Source: Variovorax paradoxus (lineage in GTDB: Bacteria > Pseudomonadota > Gammaproteobacteria > Burkholderiales > Burkholderiaceae_C). Taken from it: DNA of 64,000 nucleotides. The stretch is from positions 992,001-1,056,000 of the forward strand of contig NZ_CP046622.1 of assembly GCF_009755665.1 (NCBI RefSeq). The letters run 5' to 3'. Below, in pieces: positions 51,021 to 57,538 of the stretch. Made by a program: the position numbers and the translations under genes. Position 1 is the first letter of the stretch. Each line of letters starts with the position of its first letter. Below the pieces are notes generated by a model that was not told the DNA's origin, did no database searches, and saw nothing but the letters and a program-made list of their open reading frames with translations.

Positions 51021-53423
51021 TCAAACCCTCGCCTGCTCCGACGAGACAGCCCTTGCGTCCAACGTCAATGTGTCAAACAAGTTAGTTGCAGCACGCCGTG
51101 CTAGGACGTCATACGGGTATTGCGGGTGCTTCATGTTCACACCGATGGCCGCGACACCGCGCGCATCCGCATTGGCAACGCTTTCGATTGCCTCACCAAG
51201 TATGGAATTTCTCTGCTCCTTGTCATCCACGACATAGGGATAGCCAACGACAACGTAGCGTCGTCGCTTAGGCCCTGACGCCCAGATTAACCAGTTGTGA
51301 GGTCGACTTGCCGTGCCCTCCTGGACCTGCCTTGCCAGTTTTTTGAACTCCACCTCGAACTTCGCCTGATCCTCCCTTGTCGTGTTGAGCAAAATGAAGC
51401 CGGTCTCAAGCCAGCCTTCGAACTTTGCCTCGTTCACCCGATTCAGGATCGCGTCCCACCAATGGGTCATCGCAAGACGGGGCTTCGGGACAGGATGCCC
51501 TTCGCGAGATCCGATGAAGTACGGGTCCAACTCTTTGGACTTCAACACCATGTTTAAAACGAGGTCTTGGCTGTACTCCGTGTCCCCGATGTTGAAGCCG
51601 TTTTCCAAGTAGAAGCCAAGCAAGTCAAGCTCATCTCCTTCGTAGTTCATATGCGCCTCGAACTCACGCCGGCGGGCCAAGTAGTGCACCTTCTCTACTT
51701 CGCGTGTAAGCAGCTCGAAGACCGACTCAAGATCAGTGATGCTGATTGACGGCGCCAGATCCTCCAACTTCTTGTCGACGATGCCGGCAGCGATCAGCTT
51801 TTTAAGGTTGCTCGCAATCAATCCCAGATGCGAAAGCGTCACACCGATCGGTATGTAGTGCTTGATCGCCCCGCTATTGATCTCGTTCACCACACCTCTC
51901 TTGGTCCTGAACTCGTGGATGCCGGGTTCGCTCTTCAGTCGGTCTATGAAACGAAGTGCTTGCTCTGAAGGCGACTCGATCAATTCCCTCAACGTCTCTG
52001 CCAGCCGCGACGGAGCTCCGCGCCTGGCCGGGTCGCTTACGGAAGCAGACTTGGCTTCAAAGACGATGGCGAACGAGTCAACGACCACGGTCAGATCGTT
52101 CTCGTAGGTTACTCCAGCGCTGTTTTGCCAGGTGCTGCCCGTGAACACCTGGCCGTTTGGAAAGCCTGCTCGGACGATTCGCTCGAGCTCATCCTCGAGG
52201 TAGAGCGCCTTTGACTTTGTGTACAGATCTCGCAGGCCTTTGTCTTCCCACACGAGATCTTCCAGGATGTCGAGCAACAGGTGGGGCAACACGCCCCAAA
52301 CCGCAGAGAAGTAGACCCCATCTCCAAGACTGATAAATGGGCGATCAAGTACGGGATTTGAGAGCACAAAATGCTCTTTGTTCGCGTCGGCAAGGTCACC
52401 GAAGCGAAACGAGATCTTCTCCAACAGAGCTTGCAACGCTGCCTTTTCTGTCCCCTCGCCGACAAGTTCAAGCGCCCGGTCGAGCGAAAACGAGTAGACG
52501 CGTTCGAGCTTGAGATCAGCATGCATCAGCAGCATCGACAGCAGGTTCCGCCGCTTCTTACCAGCTGTCTTCCACATCCATGCCGCCTGCTCCTCAGTGA
52601 TCGGCATGTTCTCAGGGAACGCGTCGTTGTATGCCACGATCATCGTGCGGTAATCACGCTTCGCCGCGCATTCCCGCATCTTTGTCATATGGGCGTTGAG
52701 CCGATCTTGCGCCTCTTCGGTGATCTGCAGCAGCATGCTGAAGAACCGGTGCGGTGCTACTCCATAGGCAGCCTGAAATGCAGGTTCTATTGAATGGGCA
52801 AGGTCAAGCAAGACCTTTGTCATCTGGTGCATATAGGCCCAGTTCCGAACCGCCGTGGTCTGGGCCATCATTTCGGTCCGAAGCTGGTAAGCGCTGATCT
52901 CTTTATCAGATGTCAGACGCTCCGGTATTTCTAGACTCCGAAGCGCCATGTGCTCGCCAACCTCCTGCATGTGGGCCTTAAGCACGAGGAGCTGCTCTCT
53001 CAGCGGCTGCATGGCATAGCTTCTAGGCTGACAAAGAGCGAATGCTTGGAGCAATTCTAAGTAGTGGTGATGGAACTCAAGCTCTCCAGTTGCCTCGCGA
53101 TCAGTTCCCTCCGGGTACGCGATCAGGTAGAAGGCACACATCGAAAGCAGGTAGACGGGGTCGTACTCGGTGACCCATTTGGTGGTTTGCGGGTAGAGGG
53201 CAGCAAACTTTTCCCTCGCGTCCTTCCCGATCGTCCGAATGAGATCGAGTCGCTTCTCAAGAGGCACGTCATCTTTGAGCAACTGCGGCAGCTGGAACAG
53301 TTTCATCTTGGGGGCCTCCCAAGGAGCAAGACGTTCTCCTCGCTCCGCCTGCCGTTGCCTCTGATGCTGCAACTCTTTTTCCTTCCTCTTCTTGCGCCGT
53401 TGCTCCTTGGTCCTCCTAGTCAT
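51021..53423 (-). CDS. Unrecognised 800-aa protein with a PD-(D/E)XK nuclease-like core
   Basis: The largest orphan of the window. A very basic N terminus (about residues 1-35, K/R/Q/E-rich) precedes a helical region (about 50-340). At 437-458 the sequence VTYENDLTVVVDS then FAIVFEAKSAS has the layout of a PD-(D/E)XK or NERD-like nuclease core (E441, D443, E456, K458). A mixed C-terminal part follows (about 560-800: EVEKVHYLARRREFEAHM, LDLLGFYLENGFNIGD). No membrane or helicase motifs. It stands alone among small orphan genes, so it could be a single-gene defence nuclease or a DNA-repair-type protein. Function inferred only from the motif. Confidence 0.75.
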   Translation of the reverse strand: MTRRTKEQRRKKRKEKELQHQRQRQAERGERLAPWEAPKMKLFQLPQLLKDDVPLEKRLDLIRTIGKDAREKFAALYPQTTKWVTEYDPVYLLSMCAFYLIAYPEGTDREATGELEFHHHYLELLQAFALCQPRSYAMQPLREQLLVLKAHMQEVGEHMALRSLEIPERLTSDKEISAYQLRTEMMAQTTAVRNWAYMHQMTKVLLDLAHSIEPAFQAAYGVAPHRFFSMLLQITEEAQDRLNAHMTKMRECAAKRDYRTMIVAYNDAFPENMPITEEQAAWMWKTAGKKRRNLLSMLLMHADLKLERVYSFSLDRALELVGEGTEKAALQALLEKISFRFGDLADANKEHFVLSNPVLDRPFISLGDGVYFSAVWGVLPHLLLDILEDLVWEDKGLRDLYTKSKALYLEDELERIVRAGFPNGQVFTGSTWQNSAGVTYENDLTVVVDSFAIVFEAKSASVSDPARRGAPSRLAETLRELIESPSEQALRFIDRLKSEPGIHEFRTKRGVVNEINSGAIKHYIPIGVTLSHLGLIASNLKKLIAAGIVDKKLEDLAPSISITDLESVFELLTREVEKVHYLARRREFEAHMNYEGDELDLLGFYLENGFNIGDTEYSQDLVLNMVLKSKELDPYFIGSREGHPVPKPRLAMTHWWDAILNRVNEAKFEGWLETGFILLNTTREDQAKFEVEFKKLARQVQEGTASRPHNWLIWASGPKRRRYVVVGYPYVVDDKEQRNSILGEAIESVANADARGVAAIGVNMKHPQYPYDVLARRAATNLFDTLTLDARAVSSEQARV

Positions 53424-53644
53424 TTCGACCCCTCCATGTTGTGTGCAGCCGACCGCTGACTGAATAGCCCCGAGTTAACCGATGCGCTCGCGCCGTATCC
53501 AGCCGTACCATGAACTGGGATGACATAGCCAGAAGAATAATTTTGGGACCCCGCTTTTCTACACGCCCGAAGGACCGCTCTTGGCCGAACGGCGCCAGAT
53601 GGCCGGAAAGGTCAGCGTTGTGACCGCGTCCTCGAACTGTTGCT

Positions 53645-54739
53645 CTATCGGTCAATAGTGACTGAACTCTCAACCCGTTCGATCAGCGGCAAGAGCGACC
53701 TTTGGTCGTCGACTGCAACATGGAATGTGAACCGCAATTCCTGCTCGTCTGTCGGAACCAAATACTGGCGCACCACCATATTCCGCCCTTCCTTTGTGGT
53801 GTGTATTGCCTCGAAAAAGAGCGCCGGCCGTCCCCCCAGCGTTGTTTTTTGAAGCGGTCGTACCTCAAGCAACTGCTGGCCGCCGGAAGCAACCATGTCC
53901 CGCGATGCTTTCTCGGCCATCGACGTGAAAAGGCGAAGGTCTGACTCGTTCGCATCGACCACGGTTCGCGTTTTGACAGTAGGCGGAGACTTGCTCGAGA
54001 TGAGCAGGCGTGGTCCGTAAGTTGCCTTAGACGCTTCGACCTCCAGTAGCGAGGCGGTGCTCAGTTCCCTACGGGCAATGAGGCCTACGTATCCGCCGCT
54101 GGCCGTTCGTCGGGCCATGTACGCACCTCGCAGTTTTGGGTCGGCTGGCAACCAAGCGTCCGGCACATCGACGTGCACCCCACGGTCAAGGTCTACCCGC
54201 ACGAACTCGGTCGTGCGCTGTTGAGGGACGGTCCCGCCGGCAACATCTGTGGGCGAACTAACCGAGGCTGAGACCGCAGGTGATACTTGTCGAATGAGGG
54301 GACCGTAGCAACCCGTTGCGGCATCCGTTCCGCATACCTGCGTTCGGTTCTTTGAAGTGTCTAAGACTATGAAACGGACGTCCTGACGGCCTGTGTCGTT
54401 CTGAGAAGACCCGGCACAGTCCATGCCAAGGTTGTCCTTCTCGATGCTGCGTGCAACCTTTGCGGAAGCAGGCCGCCCCGCAATCTCCTGAACTGAGTAC
54501 CGGCCGTCAAGACGCTCGTTTCTGCTCGCGCTGGAAAAGGTTCCGTCAGCGCGAAACTCATACTGCTCGGCGCATCCCTTGGAAACAATCGACCACCGGC
54601 CGACCATGGTGGATTCGCTGGCGCTGTCGCGTCCACTTGTGGCGCACCCCGCGGCTAAGGCAGCCACACAAAGCGCGATGCACAGCCCAAACGAAGGCTC
54701 TCCTATTCGAGCGTTCCGTTGCCCCAATCCTGCCGCCAT
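53645..54739 (-). CDS. Lipoprotein of unknown function
   Basis: A 364-aa protein with a lipobox signal peptide (IALCVAALAAGC, acylated Cys at residue 32). First mature part (about 45-110) looks like a small beta-rich domain (MVGRWSIVSKGCAEQYEFRADGTFSS), the kind seen in lipocalin-like copy domains. A second part (about 185-364: VRVDLDRGVHVDVPDAWLP, LVPTDEQELRFTFHVAVDD) resembles PsbP/DUF1795-like folds in layout. I cannot name the family. It lies 221 bp downstream of the 800-aa gene's start on the same strand. Confidence 0.72.
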   Translation of the reverse strand: MAAGLGQRNARIGEPSFGLCIALCVAALAAGCATSGRDSASESTMVGRWSIVSKGCAEQYEFRADGTFSSASRNERLDGRYSVQEIAGRPASAKVARSIEKDNLGMDCAGSSQNDTGRQDVRFIVLDTSKNRTQVCGTDAATGCYGPLIRQVSPAVSASVSSPTDVAGGTVPQQRTTEFVRVDLDRGVHVDVPDAWLPADPKLRGAYMARRTASGGYVGLIARRELSTASLLEVEASKATYGPRLLISSKSPPTVKTRTVVDANESDLRLFTSMAEKASRDMVASGGQQLLEVRPLQKTTLGGRPALFFEAIHTTKEGRNMVVRQYLVPTDEQELRFTFHVAVDDQRSLLPLIERVESSVTIDR

Positions 54740-54866
54740 CTACCCCTCCGTAAGGATTTTTTACAATGTGGAATACTACCAGCGGGCCCGGCGGTACAGG
54801 GGGAGTGAGTGCTGTGCGACGAATTGGAGGTCGGCGGCGAAAGACGGGATTTGGCCGTACCCAGTC

Positions 54867-55025
54867 TTACGGCTTCGACATGAAGCACTCGGACTGCTCA
54901 TGACTCCAACTGCCCCCGCGATCCAAGCAGCTATCGATTGACAGCTCGCGGCCCAGCCACAGGCCAGCAGTGATGAAGGCTGCTGTCAGCAGCAAGGCGA
55001 TTCCAATGCGTGATCGTGTGCTCAT
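54867..55025 (-). CDS. Small 52-aa membrane-anchored protein
   Basis: A short frame on the minus strand: MSTRSRIGIALLLTAAF, then a hydrophobic helix (about residues 7-25), then SIDSCLDRGGSWSHEQSECF with two cysteines and stop. The SIDSCLDRGGxW motif recurs, as far as I remember, in many tiny uncharacterised proteobacterial proteins, often next to orphan genes. It is either secreted or anchored with a cysteine-paired outer loop. No strong RBS is visible. It is between the lipoprotein gene and the RDD gene, all on the minus strand. Confidence 0.6.
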   Translation of the reverse strand: MSTRSRIGIALLLTAAFITAGLWLGRELSIDSCLDRGGSWSHEQSECFMSKP

Positions 55026-55094
55026 GATGAAAGGCCCGCCGCCGTCAGACGTCTTTGCCGACGAGCGCAGATACGCGATCCGTGTCAGCGTTCT

Positions 55095-55664
55095 TCATCT
55101 TCCGCTACTCGGTCCAACCAGTGAAGAAAAATGCTTGCGAGGCTTGGGTCCGAATTCGGCATCATCCTGACTGAACATTGGACCAGCCGGCGCGCGGTGA
55201 GGTTGTAGCGGCGGCGAATTCACCACTGTTGTACTGCACACCATGTCCGTCACGGTCTGACGCAGTGGGTGAAAAGACAGAAGGACCGTGTCGATGACAA
55301 GGGGAAGAAAGAGAAACATAGGCTGGCGAGTGAAGCCAGCTGCTAGCCCTCCTGTCAGAAGCCAGAGCAGTCTTATGCTGGGTCTTGCTATGCGCTGCAG
55401 GGCGGAGAGTTCCGGGCCAGATTTCAGCGAGATCACGGTGATGGAAGTGATCACTCGGCCAATTGCGTAGTTTCTGTTGGAGAGTCCGGCCCAGTGATAT
55501 GCGACAAAGAGCAAGAGTGCCACCATCATCGTGATAGTGGCTGCGTATGAACGACCTTCTATGGCCACGGTCAAAACAAGTACCACCGCAAGCAGTATCA
55601 AGAAGTCGACGGCAAACGCAATCACACGACGCTCCATTGAGGCTAGATGTGTCCGAACGGTCAT
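55095..55664 (-). CDS. RDD-family membrane protein
   Basis: A 189-aa protein. ASMERRVIAFAVDFLILLAVVLVL opens the RDD-type domain, followed by a second membrane helix (about residues 42-60), the SNRNYAIGRVITSITVISL linker that corresponds to the G-K-LL-I-V region, and a third helix with FLFLPLVIDTVLLSF. The C terminus HPLRQTVTDMVCSTTVV matches the usual RRxxHDxxAGTxVV end. Start at 55664 is the first Met before the domain; the frame is open further upstream through a tandem-repeat region with no coding sense. Confidence 0.78.
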   Translation of the reverse strand: MTVRTHLASMERRVIAFAVDFLILLAVVLVLTVAIEGRSYAATITMMVALLLFVAYHWAGLSNRNYAIGRVITSITVISLKSGPELSALQRIARPSIRLLWLLTGGLAAGFTRQPMFLFLPLVIDTVLLSFHPLRQTVTDMVCSTTVVNSPPLQPHRAPAGPMFSQDDAEFGPKPRKHFSSLVGPSSGR

Positions 55665-55910
55665 TGGAACGTGTTGCTCTTGGTGAGGGGAAATCGATGC
55701 CGTACGAGATTGATCTTGATGCTGCTCGTCTACTCGTGAATGACTGGTTTCGGGTGGATTCTGAGCGATCCTCGAACGACTGGTTCTGGCCGAATTCTGC
55801 CGCACGGCCGCACGGCCGCACGGCCGCACGGCCGCACAGCCGCAACGCCAAAGCGGCAACATCCCCGTCCATTTCCGATCGCTACCTCACGCGGCGCCGG
55901 CAGGCGGAAT
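55665..55910. other. Repeat-rich intergenic stretch
   Basis: Holds two similar 22-25-bp segments (about 55741-55762 and 55778-55799, both GACTGGTT...ATTCTG) followed by an 8-bp tandem repeat at 55801-55840. No gene is supported. It separates the RDD and arr genes. Confidence 0.65.
55801..55840. repeat. 8-bp tandem repeat, five units
   Basis: CGCACGGC repeated four times exactly, with a fifth unit CGCACAGC. The unit is not a multiple of three, so length change would shift any frame read across it. It is upstream of the RDD gene (minus strand). Confidence 0.85.
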
Positions 55911-56306
55911 TCAGTTAATGATCTCTCCTATGCCTGTGCGTACGCGCTCCCTGAGTTGCCGGATGTACTCCGCGTCAAAGGGTTCCCAGGTCTCGAGTTC
56001 GCCGACGATACGAAGCGGCTCCCGGCTGCGATACGAGCGTGTGGGATTGCCCGGAAACTTCTTGTCGGTGACGTTGGGGTCGTCCTCGAAGGCGCCCGTG
56101 GGCTCGACGATGTAGACGCGGCAACGCCCGTCGCCCTTCGCCATTTCGGCGGCCAGCCCGGCGCCCTTTGGCCAAGCGGTGAAGTAGATGTGGTTCATGA
56201 CGACGTCGCCGTCATAGTTTGAGCGGAACCCTGCGGTGAGCAGGTCGCCCACCTGGAGGTCCGCCCGCGTGCCGTGGAAGTAAGGGCCGGTGTCCGAGAC
56301 AGCCAT
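55911..56306 (-). CDS. arr: NAD+-rifampin ADP-ribosyltransferase Arr
   Basis: A 131-aa enzyme that inactivates rifampicin by ADP-ribosylation. The N terminus YFHGTRADLQVGDLLTAGF, the middle VYIVEPTGAFEDDPN, and DKKFPGNPTRSYRSREPLRIVG are diagnostic. Residues H11, Y41 and D76 have exactly the spacing (30 and 35) of the known catalytic H19, Y49 and D84 of mycobacterial Arr. Length is near the usual 140. An orphan gene in the accessory island; homologues travel in integron cassettes, but no integrase is in view. Expected phenotype: rifampicin resistance if expressed. Confidence 0.93.
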   Translation of the reverse strand: MAVSDTGPYFHGTRADLQVGDLLTAGFRSNYDGDVVMNHIYFTAWPKGAGLAAEMAKGDGRCRVYIVEPTGAFEDDPNVTDKKFPGNPTRSYRSREPLRIVGELETWEPFDAEYIRQLRERVRTGIGEIIN

Positions 56307-56397
56307 CGCAGGTCGCTCCTCTGCAGAAACGAAAAGCCGCGGAGTTTACTCGGGTGGATGTTCTTCACCGGCAGCCGAAGCAAGCTCGCAACGCTGC

Positions 56398-56695
56398 TCA
56401 GCGCGCCAACGATTTCTTCATGGAGACCAGGTAGAAGCCCGGTGCATAGTCGTCGATGCGCGCGTACTCCTCATAGCCATGCTTTCGGTAAAACGCGGGC
56501 GCTTGCCCAGTAGAGAAACACGAAGCCTCGCAGGCCGCCGAGCAATCGGCCGTTCTCATCTCTGGCGCTGAGCCGGATGTACTGCTGCTCCGGATACTCG
56601 CCGACGACGCCATAGTTGTAGTGGCGCAGCTTGCGGCCGAGTTCGCCGGAGCGGAGTTCCTCGAGCGAGGCGGCGGTGATGGCGATGTTTTCCAT
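56398..56695 (-). pseudogene. GNAT acetyltransferase pseudogene with internal deletion
   Basis: The N-terminal part (MENIAITAASLEELRSGELG, then GGLRGFVFLYW) and the C-terminal part (QAPAFYRKHGYEEYARIDDY, then PGFYLVSMKKSL) of one GNAT protein are both recognisable but lie in different frames and touch near 56510. The acetyl-CoA-binding motif A segment that should sit between them (about 45-55 residues) is missing. The first frame ends prematurely at 56471. The protein is therefore inactive. Dispersed repeat copy G lies 36 bp upstream of its start. Confidence 0.85.
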
Positions 56696-56730
56696 TCGGG
56701 AGAAGGGCAACGGAGGCGGGCCGCGAAGAT

Positions 56731-56781
56731 CGGCTTTTTGGCCGACTGTAGCCGGTCGCGCCGCTGGCGCGGAAGGGCCCC
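56731..56781 (-). repeat. Dispersed repeat, copy G, upstream of the GNAT pseudogene
   Basis: Read on the minus strand: GGGGCCCTTC, a GCG-rich spacer, then GCGCGACCGGCTACAGTCGG and CCAAAAAG. It matches 48828-48875 closely and has the same orientation relative to its GNAT frame. Confidence 0.75.
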
Positions 56782-56844
56782 AAGCAGACGTACAACGGCG
56801 CTCACCTGGTGTGCGCGTGCCACTCGTCAACGCAACGCCCCACA

Positions 56845-57102
56845 TCACTCGCGCTCCCCCGCCTCTGCGCCAGGCTCCGTCTTGACCAATCCGCGGATGT
56901 TGAGCACGGCAAGGCAGGCCTGCAGCGCGATGAGCGCCATAGCCGAGGTGTGAATGCCCCAGACGGTCCAGAGTACGTTGCTCAGAAGGAATACCCAGAA
57001 ACCAAGGTTGCGGCGGCGTTTGTCGAGCGAGGCGACCAGCCACGCTGCAGCGACCGAGGCCACGAATGCCGGCCATTGCACCAGATCAAGCGCTTCGCTC
57101 AT
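56845..57102 (-). CDS. Small inner-membrane protein of unknown function
   Basis: An 85-aa protein with three predicted membrane helices: about residues 8-24, 33-49 and 53-70. The stretch RRNLGFWVFLLSNVLWTVWG and the following ALIALQACLAVLNIRGL have an Asn-Trp pattern that recalls the half-transporters (SemiSWEET- or PnuC-like), but the defining PQ motif is absent. I do not know the family. On the minus strand upstream of the GNAT pseudogene. Confidence 0.7.
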   Translation of the reverse strand: MSEALDLVQWPAFVASVAAAWLVASLDKRRRNLGFWVFLLSNVLWTVWGIHTSAMALIALQACLAVLNIRGLVKTEPGAEAGERE

Positions 57103-57538
57103 GGCAAACAGGGTGGCGTCGGCTGCTTTGCCGATTCGTCAGGCGATATAGAACTCCGATGTAGGCGGCGCGCGCGGCAACTGTGCAGCCTCGCTGACGG
57201 ACGGGCCGCAGGCTCCACTCACGCGCCGAGGATTCCCCCGCGGCGATCGGCGGCATATTTAAGCTGCGGTCGCCGAATGCCGGGTCGTGCTGTCTGTGCG
57301 GAATACGGCAATTGGCATTGCGCAGGCCGACCAGCGCGGGCTCTCTCGAAGTTCACCCAGCTTGCGCATACCTGCCCGCCTTCCCGGAGGTAGTTTGGCC
57401 CGGGCGGATGGGCAGCAAGCGCGGTGCCGCAATCGCCGCATAGACTCGGCCGATGCGCTGCGTTTTCATTCCCGGTGTCCCATCGGCTGCACTTCGAGGG
57501 ATGCATGCCGGCGGCTGGCCGGCAGCTGAAAGCGTTCC
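57103..57538. other. 436-bp stretch without a recognisable gene
   Basis: Divergent region between the small membrane protein and the histidine kinase; it marks the right end of the accessory island. Open frames across it (for example 57219-57506 minus) have no domain sense. Promoters for both flanking genes should lie here, but I see no clear hexamer pair. Confidence 0.6.

Noticed and set aside
48189..55664. The two RDD genes as ends of a composite duplication
   Set aside because: The proteins are different in sequence and architecture (one has an N-terminal extension), so they are not recent copies.
47788..57538. Chromosomal integron cassette array
   Set aside because: arr and GNAT genes fit the theme, but genes lie on both strands, I see no attC sites with paired GTTRRRY/RYYYAAC boxes, and there is no integrase in the window.
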